DNA of 35,710 bases. Source: an uncultured Rhodospirillales bacterium. GTDB lineage: Bacteria > Pseudomonadota > Alphaproteobacteria > Rhodospirillales > CAJXLG01. Under the pieces are notes generated by a model, which saw only the letters and a program-made list of their open reading frames with translations, did not search any database and was not told the origin of the DNA. How positions within the stretch are numbered: the stretch's first letter is position 1; every line of letters starts with the position of its first letter. Location: the NCBI GenBank assembly GCA_913055885.1, contig CAJXLG010000005.1, forward strand, positions 1-35,710, written 5' to 3'. A program made the position numbers and the translations under genes. Positions 7,652-17,141 of the stretch are shown here, in pieces.

Positions 7652-8613
7652 TGTTCCCGGTCTTCAGCGCCCTCGCGGACCTTGCCACCCACGACGTCCT
7701 CGGGCTGGCCGCGGGCACCCGCGCCGCCGATGCCGTGCACTTTTTCGTCATGGACACGGCCAAGATCTTCGTGCTGCTGGTGGCGGTGGTCTTCCTGGTC
7801 GGGCTTTTCCGCAGCCTGCTGACGCCGGAGCGGGTGCGCGACTACCTGCGCGACAAGCGACGCGGCCTGACCTACGGCCTCGCCGTGGGCCTGGGGGCGG
7901 TGACGCCCTTCTGTTCGTGTTCGTCGGTGCCGCTGTTCATCGGCTTCGTGAACGCCGGCGTGCCCGTGGGGGCCACCATGGCCTTCCTGGTGGCCTCGCC
8001 CATGATCAACGAGGTGGCCGTGGTGGTGCTCATCTCCGTGGTGGGGTGGGAGCTGACGGTCCTGTACGTGGCCACCGGCCTGGCCGTGGGTGTCCTGGGC
8101 GGCTGGCTGACGGACCGACTCGGCTTCGAGCGCTACATCGAATCCTTCGTCTGGCAGATCCGTGCCGGCGAGGCGCCGCAGGCGTCCGCCGGAAGCGGCG
8201 CGGGCGCGCGCGTGCGTTTCGCCGCCGGGGAAGTGCGCCAGATCGTGGGCCGCATCTGGCCCTATGTGCTGGCCGGCATCGCCGTGGGGGCGGTGCTGCA
8301 CGGCTTTGTGCCGCAGAGCTTCTTCGCCCGCTACGCCGGGGCGGACAACATCCTGGCCGTCCCCTTCGCGGTGCTCGCCGGCATCCCCCTCTACGCCAAC
8401 GCCACGGGCGTCATTCCGGTGGTGGAGGCCCTGCTGGGCAAGGGTGTCCCGGTGGGCACGTCGCTCGTCCTCATGATGAGCGTGGTGGCCATTTCCGTGC
8501 CCGAGTTCGTCATCCTGCGCCAGGTCATCACCGTGCGCGGCCTGGCCTGGTTCGCCGGTTTCCTGGCGGCCGGCTTCATCGCCATCGGCTATGCCTTCAA
8601 CGCCATCGTTTAG
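7651..8613 (+). CDS. ArsP/DUF318-type permease
   Basis: This 320-aa polytopic membrane protein belongs to the 'predicted permease' family (PF03773), which includes ArsP, an exporter of trivalent organoarsenicals. The hallmark cysteine motif TPFCSCSSVPLFIGF lies in the first half. A pseudo-repeat in the second half (AGIPLYANATGVIPV) mirrors it. About 8 transmembrane helices are evident, with a hydrophilic Arg-rich loop in the middle. The ATG at 7651 is translationally coupled to the ArsR gene. An ArsR partner and a following thioredoxin are the usual company of this family. Exact substrate is not provable here. Confidence 0.85.
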   Translation: MFPVFSALADLATHDVLGLAAGTRAADAVHFFVMDTAKIFVLLVAVVFLVGLFRSLLTPERVRDYLRDKRRGLTYGLAVGLGAVTPFCSCSSVPLFIGFVNAGVPVGATMAFLVASPMINEVAVVVLISVVGWELTVLYVATGLAVGVLGGWLTDRLGFERYIESFVWQIRAGEAPQASAGSGAGARVRFAAGEVRQIVGRIWPYVLAGIAVGAVLHGFVPQSFFARYAGADNILAVPFAVLAGIPLYANATGVIPVVEALLGKGVPVGTSLVLMMSVVAISVPEFVILRQVITVRGLAWFAGFLAAGFIAIGYAFNAIV

Positions 8614-8644
8614 AGCGTTTTCCGACCGGATCGGAAAATGCTTT
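8612..8644. repeat. Intergenic palindromic element (AGCGTTTTCCGA type)
   Basis: A 14-pair stem (two G.U pairs) has arms around AGCGTTTTCCGA and TCGGAAAATGCTTT with a 5-nt loop. It begins at the permease stop codon. From memory it resembles short palindromes scattered in alphaproteobacterial genomes. It could stabilise or attenuate the mRNA between the permease and thioredoxin genes. Confidence 0.6.
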
Positions 8645-8668
8645 GGTCCGGAAAAAGGAGACAGGGCC

Positions 8669-8902
8669 ATGAACATCAAGGTGCTCGGCAGCGGCTGCAG
8701 GAAGTGCCAGGCGGTGGCCGACCACATCCAGCGCAAGGTGGACGAGACGGGCGTCAATGCCAGCGTGGCAAAGGTCACGGACACGGCCGACATCATGGCC
8801 TACGGGGTCATGAACACCCCGGCCGTGGTGGTGGACGAGGCCGTGGTTCACGCCGGCAGCGCCCCGTCGGACAGGCAGATCGCCGAGTGGCTGGGCCGGT
8901 GA
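8669..8902 (+). CDS. Thioredoxin family protein (MTH895/thioredoxin_3 type)
   Basis: The 77-aa mini-thioredoxin [18 protein letters not shown] has the redox pair C10-x-x-C13 and the cis-proline region NTPAVVVDE. These proteins ('redox-active disulfide protein 2') commonly sit beside DUF318/ArsP permeases. They may reduce the metalloid or the permease cysteines, which is inference. The ATG at 8669 is chosen over the upstream ORF start because AAAGGAG precedes it and the fold begins there. Confidence 0.85.
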   Translation: MNIKVLGSGCRKCQAVADHIQRKVDETGVNASVAKVTDTADIMAYGVMNTPAVVVDEAVVHAGSAPSDRQIAEWLGR

Positions 8903-8910
8903 CCGCCGGT

Positions 8911-8944
8911 CTAGCCCGGATTTTGCACGGACTCGACGGGCTAG
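8911..8944. repeat. Copy 1 of dispersed CTAGyCCGGATTT motif within a hairpin
   Basis: The 20-mer CTAGCCCGGATTTTGCACGG (8911-8930) matches 17 of 20 bases of 30726-30745. Here it forms the left side of a hairpin with a perfect 8-bp stem (CTAGCCCG/CGGGCTAG, 18-nt loop). The right arm contains the stop codon of the convergent cytochrome c gene. It may act as a bidirectional terminator or REP-like element. Confidence 0.5.
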
Positions 8945-9423
8945 CGGCCCATCCCCATCCCCATGCTGGTCCCGGGGCCGCCGTGCCGGGGCCCGTGCCC
9001 CATGCCGCGATGGCGGGGCATGGGGCGGGCCTCGTAACGCGTCCACAGCCACGCCGCCACGGCGCGCACGTCCGCTTTGTCCAGTTGGGGCGCGATTTGC
9101 GACAGCGGCGGCATGACGCCGAACCGCCGCACCGCCGGCCGGGCCAGGGCCCTGTCGCCGGCGGGGTTCAGGGTGAAATCCACCACATGGCGGATGAAGG
9201 CCCGCCGGCTGCCCAGCCGGCGCTTGAGCATGCCGGCCAGCCTGTTCATGGGCGGCCCGTTGAGGGTGGTCTCCGGATTGCGCATCTGCCGTGGCGTCAG
9301 GTTCGCCTTGTGGCAGGTGGCGCACACCTGCCGGAAGACCGTTTCGCCGTGGTTGTCGGCGCTGGCGGTGGGGGCGGCGGCCAGGACGGCGGCCGCGGCG
9401 GCCGGGAACAGGGCTCGCTTCAT
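8941..9423 (-). CDS. Periplasmic monohaem cytochrome c with His/Met-rich tail
   Basis: The 160-aa product has a Sec signal peptide ([22 protein letters not shown]), one haem c site CATCH (C34, C37, H38) and a likely axial Met in [11 protein letters not shown]. The class I cytochrome c helix [14 protein letters not shown] follows. The last about 28 residues are rich in Met, His and Gly ([14 protein letters not shown]...GMGMGMGR), which resembles soft-metal-binding tails and is not part of the cytochrome fold. It converges on the ArsR-permease-thioredoxin unit. Its redox partner is unknown. Confidence 0.85.
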   Translation of the reverse strand: MKRALFPAAAAAVLAAAPTASADNHGETVFRQVCATCHKANLTPRQMRNPETTLNGPPMNRLAGMLKRRLGSRRAFIRHVVDFTLNPAGDRALARPAVRRFGVMPPLSQIAPQLDKADVRAVAAWLWTRYEARPMPRHRGMGHGPRHGGPGTSMGMGMGR

Positions 9424-9515
9424 GGGGCACCTCGAGGGACGGGAAGCCAGGAGGCCATGCTAACCCCGCCGGGCGCGTTCGTCACGGGCGCCGCCTTTCC
9501 CGGCCCGGCGCGAAG

Positions 9516-9524
9516 TGCTACAGT
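9516..9524 (+). promoter_or_regulatory. Possible extended -10 promoter of hslVU
   Basis: TGCTACAGT is an extended -10 element (TG-n-TACAGT) about 40 nt before the hslV start. No convincing -35 is seen, which is compatible with extended -10 promoters. The intergenic space is divergent from cytochrome c. Confidence 0.35.
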
Positions 9525-9564
9525 CCGCGCCCCGATTCATCCCAAGGCAGGAAACCCTGACAGC

Positions 9565-10106
9565 ATGAGCCATTCGCCCGAAGAGCAGCACGGCACAACC
9601 ATCCTGGCGCTGCGCCGGAACGGCACGCCCGTCATTGCCGGGGACGGCCAGGTGACCCTGGGCTACACGGTCATGAAGGCCAACGCCCGCAAGGTGCGCC
9701 GGCTGGCCAACGGGTCCGTCATCTGCGGCTTCGCCGGGGCCACGGCGGACGCCTTCACGCTGTTCGAACGCCTGGAGGGCAAGCTGGAAAAGCACCCCGG
9801 GCAGCTCACGCGGGCCTGCGTGGAGCTGGCCAAGGACTGGCGCACGGACCGCTATCTGCGCCGGCTGGAGGCCATGATGGCCGTGGTGGACCGGGAAACC
9901 TCCCTGGTTCTCACCGGAACGGGCGACGTCCTGGAACCCGAGGACGGCCTCATCGGTCTGGGTTCCGGCGGCGCCTACGCCCAGGCCGCCGCGCGCGCCC
10001 TCATGGACAACACCGACCTGGACCCCGAGACCATCGCCCGCCGGGCCATGGAAATCGCCGCGGGCATCTGCGTATACACCAACGCCGAACTGGTGGTGGA
10101 CAGCCT

Positions 10107-10110
<4 letters not shown>
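9565..10110 (+). CDS. hslV: ATP-dependent protease subunit HslV
   Basis: This is the proteolytic core of the HslVU (ClpQY) heat-shock protease, an N-terminal-nucleophile threonine peptidase forming double hexamers. After a ten-residue propeptide ending HG, mature HslV would begin [10 protein letters not shown] with Thr as nucleophile, as in alphaproteobacteria; enterobacterial HslV has only Met. Further motifs are [41 protein letters not shown] and [14 protein letters not shown]. The product is 181 aa from ATG 9565; the longer ORF-track start is spurious. It overlaps hslU by ATGA. Confidence 0.96.
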
Positions 10111-11420
<1,310 letters not shown>

Positions 11421-11448
11421 TGGGGCGGGGAACCCGGTTTCCCGGATC

Positions 11449-12411
11449 ATGACCACACCCAACTATCCGCACGACAAGCTGTTCCGCGCCCTTCTGGACG
11501 ATCCGGAACGGGCGCGGAGCCTGCTCCGGGACCACCTGCCGCCGACCGTCGTGGCGGAGCTGGCCGATACACCGCCCGAGCCCGTCGAGGGAAACTTCGT
11601 GGACGCCGCCCTGCAGGGCAGCCAGAGCGATCGGCTTTTCCAGGTTTCCCTCAAAACGGGCGGGACAGCCTACATCTATACCCTCCTTGAGCACAAAAGT
11701 ACCCCGGACCCGCGAACGCCCGTCCAGTTGCTCGGGTACATGGCTCGGATATGGGAAAGACACCTGAGCGAAACGCAAGGAACCCCGGCGCACCTTCCCG
11801 CCATCCTTCCGGTGGTGATGTACCACGGCCGTGCGCCGTGGACCGTGCCCATGTCGGTGATGGACTGGCTGGACGCGCCGGCGGCGATCCTGGAGCAGAT
11901 ACGGGATTTCCGCTATATCCTGCGCGATCTTGGCCCGGTGGAAGATGCCGACTTGGCACGCGACCGCGCCGTGCGTGCCGTTCTGGCCGCCCTCAAGCAC
12001 GCTTTCGAGCAGGACGTCAGCATCGAGACGCTCACACGGGTCTTGTCCGACCTGCCCGATGGCGCCACCCTTGAACATCAGGTGATTACGTACATCCTCC
12101 ATGTTTACGATGTGCCCAGGACTTGGCTGGAAGAGGCAGCCAGCCGGGCGAAACCGGATCAAGAGGAAAGGGTCATGGCGACCATTGCCGAACAGTACAA
12201 GGATGAAGGCCGGGCCGAAGGCCGGGCCGAAGAGCGTGCCGAGGCCGTTCTGCGCATTCTTTGGGGCCGTTTCGGCGACGTGGAAACCCGACTCGCTCAG
12301 CACGTGCGGGGCGCCGACCTGGACGCCCTGGATGCCATGCTGGACCGGGCGCTGACGGTGGACCGACCCGAGGACGTCGTGGGGAGCTCGGCCCCCCGAA
12401 AGGATCAGTGA
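11449..12411 (+). CDS. Rpn family recombination-promoting nuclease/putative transposase
   Basis: This 320-aa protein of the PD-(D/E)XK nuclease superfamily begins PHDKLFRALLDDPERARSLL. It continues with a TLLEHKS strand in the catalytic region, LLGYMARIWER and LPVVMYHG, the usual order in Rpn/transposase_31 proteins. E. coli Rpn proteins are DNA endonucleases that stimulate RecA-independent recombination. The C-terminus has a low-complexity stretch DEGRAEGRAEERAEAV produced by two exact 12-bp repeats (12205-12228). The gene interrupts an otherwise housekeeping cluster (hslVU, dapB) and appears less GC-biased than its neighbours. No inverted repeats flank it. Confidence 0.8.
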   Translation: MTTPNYPHDKLFRALLDDPERARSLLRDHLPPTVVAELADTPPEPVEGNFVDAALQGSQSDRLFQVSLKTGGTAYIYTLLEHKSTPDPRTPVQLLGYMARIWERHLSETQGTPAHLPAILPVVMYHGRAPWTVPMSVMDWLDAPAAILEQIRDFRYILRDLGPVEDADLARDRAVRAVLAALKHAFEQDVSIETLTRVLSDLPDGATLEHQVITYILHVYDVPRTWLEEAASRAKPDQEERVMATIAEQYKDEGRAEGRAEERAEAVLRILWGRFGDVETRLAQHVRGADLDALDAMLDRALTVDRPEDVVGSSAPRKDQ

Positions 12412-12421
12412 AAAAGGAACG

Positions 12422-13231
12422 ATGACCTTGAAGATCGGAATCATGGGCTGCGCCGGCCGCATGGGCCGCGCCCTGGTGCGCACGGTGCTGGAAACGGAGG
12501 GCCGCGGCCTGTCGGGCGGCTGCGACATCGCGGAAAGCGGCGTCGTCGGGCAGGACGTGGCGGAACAGGCGGGTGCGCCGGCCGTCGGCGAGGCCGTCAC
12601 CGACGACCCCGCCGCCGTCATCGGCGTTTCCGATGCCGTCATCGACTTTTCGGGCCCGGACGCCACGGCCCGCCACGCCGCCCTGGCGCGGGACCACGGC
12701 ACGGCGCTGGTCATCGGGACCACGGGGCTGGGCGAGGCGCAACAGGCGGAAGTGGACGCTGCGGCGAAACACGTGCCCGTGGTCCAGGCGCCCAACATGA
12801 GCCTGGGCGTGAATCTGCTCCTGGCGCTGGTGGAGCAGGTGGCCACCGCCCTCGATCCGTCGTGGGACGTGGAGATCACGGAGATGCACCACCGCCACAA
12901 GAAGGACGCCCCGTCGGGCACGGCCCTGGCCCTGGGCCGCGCCGCCGCCAGCGGGCGCGGCGTGGACCTGGACGCCGTGGCCGATCGCGTGCGCGACGGC
13001 CACACCGGGCCGCGCGTGCCGGGCGCCATCGGCTTTGCCACCCTGCGCGGCGGCGACGTGGTGGGCGAGCACAGCGTCACCTTTGCCGGGGAGGGCGAGC
13101 GCGTGGAGATCGGCCACAAGGCGGGCTCGCGCGACATCTTCGCGCGCGGCGCCGTCAAGGCGGCGGGCTGGACGGCGGGCCGCGCGCCGGGCCTGTACGG
13201 CATGCGCGACGTGCTCGGCCTGAACGGCTGA
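12422..13231 (+). CDS. dapB: 4-hydroxy-tetrahydrodipicolinate reductase
   Basis: This enzyme reduces 4-hydroxy-tetrahydrodipicolinate with NAD(P)H on the lysine and diaminopimelate pathway. The dinucleotide motif GCAGRMGR is at residues 9-16. The substrate and catalytic segment EMHHRHKKDAPSGTAL carries the conserved His and Lys, and GTTGL and PNMSLGVNLL are also present. The product is 269 aa, normal length. AAAAGGAAC precedes the ATG, 10 nt after the Rpn gene. Confidence 0.96.
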   Translation: MTLKIGIMGCAGRMGRALVRTVLETEGRGLSGGCDIAESGVVGQDVAEQAGAPAVGEAVTDDPAAVIGVSDAVIDFSGPDATARHAALARDHGTALVIGTTGLGEAQQAEVDAAAKHVPVVQAPNMSLGVNLLLALVEQVATALDPSWDVEITEMHHRHKKDAPSGTALALGRAAASGRGVDLDAVADRVRDGHTGPRVPGAIGFATLRGGDVVGEHSVTFAGEGERVEIGHKAGSRDIFARGAVKAAGWTAGRAPGLYGMRDVLGLNG

Positions 13232-13249
13232 CGGGGGCGGGTCGGGGCC

Positions 13250-14770
13250 ATGTCCTACGCCTCCCTGCGCGACTTCATGGCGCGCCTGGAGCACGACGGC
13301 GAGCTCGTGCGGGTGACGGAGCCCGTTTCCACCCACCTGGAAATGACGGAGATCCAGACCCGCCTGCTCAACGAGGGCGGCCCGGCCGTGCTCTTCGAGA
13401 CGCCCACGGACGCCGCGGGCCACACTGGCACCATGCCCGTGCTCGCCAACCTCTTCGGCACGGTGGCGCGCGTCGCCCGGGGCATGGACCGCACGCCGGA
13501 CCAGCTCCGCGAGGTGGGCGAGATGCTGGCCTTCCTGCGCCAGCCGGAGCCGCCCGGGGGCTGGCGCGAGGCGTGGAACATGCTGCCCCTGCTGCGCTCC
13601 GTCATGGCCATGAAGCCGCGCACCGTGTCGCGGCCGCCCTGTCAGCAGGTGGTGTGGACGGGCGGCGACATCGACCTCAACCGCCTGCCCGTGCAGACCT
13701 GCTGGCCGGGGGAGCCGGCGCCCCTCATCACGTGGCCGCTGGTCATCAGTCAGGGCCCCGGCGACGACAGGCGCGATGCCCCCAACCTGGGGGTCTACCG
13801 CATGCAGGTGACGGGCCCGGACACCACCCTCATGCGCTGGCTGCACCATCGCGGCGGGGCGCAGCAGTTCGCCCGCTGGCGCGAGCAGCGCCCGGGGGAG
13901 CCCATGCCCGTGGCCGTGGCCATCGGCGCCGATCCCGCCACCATCCTGGGCGCCGTCACGCCGGTTCCCGACACCCTGTCGGAATACCAGTTCGCCGGCC
14001 TGCTGCGCGGACGCAAGGCGGAGCTTGCCGACTGCCGCACCGTGCCGTTGCGTGTGCCGGCGCAGGCGGAAATCGTCCTGGAAGGCCACGTCATGCCCGA
14101 CGAATGGGGCGACGAGGGACCCTACGGCGACCACACGGGCTATTACAACGCGGTGGAAAGCTTCCCGGTGTTCCGGGTCTCGGCCGTGACCATGCGCCGC
14201 GATCCCGTGTATCTCTCCACCTTCACGGGGCGGCCGCCGGACGAGCCCAGCGTTCTGGGCGAGGCCCTCAACGAGGTCTTCCTGCCGCTCCTGGTGCAGC
14301 AGTTCCCGGAAATCCAGGACTTCTGGCTGCCGCCCGAGGGTTGCTCCTACCGCATCGCCGTGGTGCGCATGAACAAGGCCTATCCCGGCCACGCGCGGCG
14401 CATCCTCATGGGCGTGTGGTCCTACCTGCGCCAGTTTGTCTACACCAAGCTGGTGATCGTGGTGGATTCGGACATCGACGCACGTGACTGGAAGGACGTC
14501 ATGTGGGCCGTGAGCACCCGCATGGACCCCGCCCGCGACACCGTCACCCTGGAGAACACCCCCATCGATTACCTGGATTTCGCTTCGCCCGAGGCGGGCC
14601 TGGGTGGCAAGATGGGCCTGGACGCCACCACCAAGCTGCCCCCCGAGACGAAGCGCGAGTGGGGCGAGGCCATCCGCATGACGCGCGACGTGGTGGACCG
14701 GGTGTCGGAAAAGTGGGACCGTCTCGGGCTGCCCGGCAGCGGCGCCCCCATCTGGAAGGACCCGAAATGA
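13250..14770 (+). CDS. ubiD: UbiD family decarboxylase (likely 4-hydroxy-3-polyprenylbenzoate decarboxylase)
   Basis: This prenylated-FMN decarboxylase of 506 aa starts [22 protein letters not shown] like UbiD proteins. It contains NLGVYRMQ, the [23 protein letters not shown] active-site segment with acidic catalytic residues, and a [15 protein letters not shown] metal/cofactor-region motif. The length and close similarity to the UbiD pattern favour ubiquinone synthesis, but other UbiD substrates cannot be excluded. No ubiX (prFMN synthase) is in the window. The stop overlaps the next ATG (ATGA). Confidence 0.9.
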   Translation: MSYASLRDFMARLEHDGELVRVTEPVSTHLEMTEIQTRLLNEGGPAVLFETPTDAAGHTGTMPVLANLFGTVARVARGMDRTPDQLREVGEMLAFLRQPEPPGGWREAWNMLPLLRSVMAMKPRTVSRPPCQQVVWTGGDIDLNRLPVQTCWPGEPAPLITWPLVISQGPGDDRRDAPNLGVYRMQVTGPDTTLMRWLHHRGGAQQFARWREQRPGEPMPVAVAIGADPATILGAVTPVPDTLSEYQFAGLLRGRKAELADCRTVPLRVPAQAEIVLEGHVMPDEWGDEGPYGDHTGYYNAVESFPVFRVSAVTMRRDPVYLSTFTGRPPDEPSVLGEALNEVFLPLLVQQFPEIQDFWLPPEGCSYRIAVVRMNKAYPGHARRILMGVWSYLRQFVYTKLVIVVDSDIDARDWKDVMWAVSTRMDPARDTVTLENTPIDYLDFASPEAGLGGKMGLDATTKLPPETKREWGEAIRMTRDVVDRVSEKWDRLGLPGSGAPIWKDPK

Positions 14771-16107
14771 GCGACGATTCCCTCGACCTCCTGGACGATC
14801 TCCTGGCCCGGGCGAAGGCGCGCGGCGCCGACGCCTGCGACGCCATGGCTGTGGACAGCACGTCGCTGTCCGTCAGCGAGCGCCTGGGCCGGCCCGAGCG
14901 CCTGGAGCGATCGGAAGGCGGCGACGTGGGCCTGCGCGTCTTCGTCGGCCGGCGCTCCGCCGTGGTCGCCACGGCCGACCGCTCGCCGGAAACCCTGGAC
15001 GGCCTGGTGGACCAGGCGCTCGCCATGGCGCGAGCCGTGCCGGAAGACCCCTACGGCGGCCTGGCCGATCCGGAGCGGCTGCACAGCGGCCCGCTGCCCG
15101 ACCTGGCCATCTGCGACACCACGGAGCCCACGCCCGAGGATCTGGTGGACCGGGCGCGGCGCTGCGAATCGGCGGCGCGCGCCGTGGAAGGCGTCACCAA
15201 TTCAGAGGGCGCCGAGGCCGGCTGGAGCCGGGCCCGCATCGCCCTCGCCAACAGCAACGGCTTCGCCCACGCCTACGAACGCTCCGGCGCCAGCCTCTCG
15301 GCCGCCGTCATCGCGGGCGAGGGAACGGGCATGGAAACGGACTGGGAGGCCACAACGGCCACCCATCTGGCGGACCTGTGGTCGCCCGAATACGTCGGGC
15401 AACGCGCCGGCGAGCGTGCCGTGGCCCGCCTCAACCCGCAAAAGCCCGGCACGAAACAGGTGCCCGTGGTTTTCGAGCCGCGCGTGGCGCGCAGCCTGCT
15501 GGGCCATCTGTCGGGCGCCGTGAACGGCGCCAGCGTGGCGCGCGGCAGCAGCTTCCTCCAGGACCATCTCGGCGCGATGCTGTTCGCCCCCGGCGTGCGC
15601 GTGGTGGACGATCCCCTGCGCCGGCGCGGGCCGCGCTCCAGCCCCTTCGACGGCGAGGGCGTGGCGTCGCAGGCCCTCGACCTCATCGACGACGGCCGTC
15701 TGACCACATGGCTCCTGGACAGCCGCTCGGCCCGCCAGCTCGGCATGGCGACCACGGGCCGCGCCCGGCGCAGCCCGGGCGGCCAGCCGTCGCCCGGTGC
15801 CACCAACCTGTATCTGGGCCCGGGCGGGGCGACTCCGGAAGCCATCATCGGCGCCATTCCCGATGGCGTCTACGTCACCACCCTGTTCGGCCAGGGCGTG
15901 AACCCGGTGACGGGCGATTACAGCCGCGGCGCCACCGGATTCTGGATCGAGAACGGGCGGCTCACCCATCCCGTCACGGAAATGACCATCGCCGGCAACC
16001 TGAAAGACATGTTCGCCAACCTGACGCCGGCCGACGATCTGGAGCTGCGCTGGGGCACGGACGCCCCCACCGTGCGCATCGACGGCATGACGGTGGCGGG
16101 GAACTGA
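14767..16107 (+). CDS. pmbA: TldD/PmbA family protein, PmbA (TldE) type
   Basis: This 446-aa protein is the TldE/PmbA half of the TldD-TldE protease, which matures microcin-type peptides and degrades CcdA. The N-terminal domain contains the [12 protein letters not shown] strand. The C-terminal domain has [45 protein letters not shown] and the closing [13 protein letters not shown]. No HExxxH motif is seen, which separates it from the catalytic TldD. No tldD is present here. The start ATG 14767 overlaps the ubiD stop. Confidence 0.92.
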   Translation: MSDDSLDLLDDLLARAKARGADACDAMAVDSTSLSVSERLGRPERLERSEGGDVGLRVFVGRRSAVVATADRSPETLDGLVDQALAMARAVPEDPYGGLADPERLHSGPLPDLAICDTTEPTPEDLVDRARRCESAARAVEGVTNSEGAEAGWSRARIALANSNGFAHAYERSGASLSAAVIAGEGTGMETDWEATTATHLADLWSPEYVGQRAGERAVARLNPQKPGTKQVPVVFEPRVARSLLGHLSGAVNGASVARGSSFLQDHLGAMLFAPGVRVVDDPLRRRGPRSSPFDGEGVASQALDLIDDGRLTTWLLDSRSARQLGMATTGRARRSPGGQPSPGATNLYLGPGGATPEAIIGAIPDGVYVTTLFGQGVNPVTGDYSRGATGFWIENGRLTHPVTEMTIAGNLKDMFANLTPADDLELRWGTDAPTVRIDGMTVAGN

Positions 16108-16127
16108 CGCCGGGATCGGGACGCGCC

Positions 16128-16901
16128 CTAACCGAAAACCTCGCGCAGGAGGTTTGTGGTCCGGGCGGCCGGCTGTTTCCGGATGCGGGCCTCTTCCTGC
16201 GCCAGCTTGTGGAAGATTCCCGTGATGGCGCCGTCCGTGGCGTGGTCCACCAGGCGGGCCTTGGCGTGATTGCCGAGCGCGGGCGCGAAGGGGATGCTGC
16301 CATAGCGTTCCGTGACGGAGCGGAAGGTCTTCATGGCGCCGGCCTCGGCCAGCTCGCGGTCGATGATCGGCCGGACGGTGTCCTTGAGGGCCGGCGTCAT
16401 GGTGCGCTGGAAATACCGGGTCGCGGCGTCGTCCGGACCGTCCAGGATCGCCTGTGCGTCGCTCATCCTCATCTCACCGATGGCGTCGAAAAAGATCTTC
16501 CGGGCGTGCGGGGCCGCGGCCTCGGCGGCGCGGTTCATGCGCGTTTCCAGGTCGTCCAGGAGTCCGGCCGCGCCGGCGCGTTCCAGCCACCGCTGCGCGT
16601 CGCGCAGGTAGCCGGGCAGGGGGATGTGGATGGCCGGATCGTCGAGGTAGCCGCCGGGCCGGCCGATGTGTTCGATCACCCGCTCCGTGCCCACCTTGAG
16701 GGCATCCTTCAGGCCCCGGACGACCTGTGCGGTGGAGAGGCCCTGCGTTTCGCCGTTGCCGCCGGCCGCGTCGCCCAGGCGTTCCAGCCCCTGCTCCAAC
16801 AGACCGGCCCGGCCGGCGGCGGCCCCCAGAGTGCCGACGCCAAGGGCCGTGCCGGCCGTCAGGACAAGGAAACCGCGGCGGGTGGGGCGGTGGGTCGTCA
16901 T
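16128..16901 (-). CDS. DUF4197 domain-containing protein, exported
   Basis: The 257-aa product has a twin-arginine-like leader (TRRGFLVLTAGTALGVG), followed by the DUF4197 pattern: LSTAQVVRGLKDALKVGTERVIEHIG, YLDDPAIHIPLPGYL, MNRAAEAAAPHARKIFFDAI and the Tyr-Phe-rich C-terminal helices. The family is of unknown function and usually secreted or periplasmic. It is transcribed toward pmbA with only 20 nt between stops. Confidence 0.85.
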   Translation of the reverse strand: MTTHRPTRRGFLVLTAGTALGVGTLGAAAGRAGLLEQGLERLGDAAGGNGETQGLSTAQVVRGLKDALKVGTERVIEHIGRPGGYLDDPAIHIPLPGYLRDAQRWLERAGAAGLLDDLETRMNRAAEAAAPHARKIFFDAIGEMRMSDAQAILDGPDDAATRYFQRTMTPALKDTVRPIIDRELAEAGAMKTFRSVTERYGSIPFAPALGNHAKARLVDHATDGAITGIFHKLAQEEARIRKQPAARTTNLLREVFG

Positions 16902-17039
16902 GGCAAGGAGGCTCCCGGTCGATGGCGGGCGCGTGGTGCCGGGAGGGATGGCGCCGAGCCCGCCTCCCGGCCCAACACCCGGTCCGGGATTTTGTACCTC
17001 CGCGGCGCCCCTTGTCCACCTGCCCGGAAATAAGGTTCG

Positions 17040-17113
17040 GTCAAACAGGGTCCTGGAGGCCTGCCGTCCTGTCGGTTATACTTTCCGCGGACCATCCTTC
17101 CGCCCTGTTTGAC
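17040..17113. promoter_or_regulatory. Paired 11-bp inverted repeats around a possible promoter
   Basis: GTCAAACAGGG (17040-17050) and its exact complement CCCTGTTTGAC (17103-17113) are separated by 52 bp, with centres 63 bp apart, about six helical turns. Between them lies a TATACT -10-like box (17077-17082) without a clear -35. The rest of this 240-bp intergenic region (16902-17141) shows no gene. The repeats could be operators for a looping regulator or a long RNA stem. Confidence 0.45.
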
Positions 17114-17141
17114 GTTGCGCTCCGTCGGAAAGGCAAAAACC

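Noticed and set aside
12205-12228. Two 12-bp repeats considered as an attachment site or array
   Set aside because: They are in frame within the Rpn coding region and simply encode EGRA repeats.
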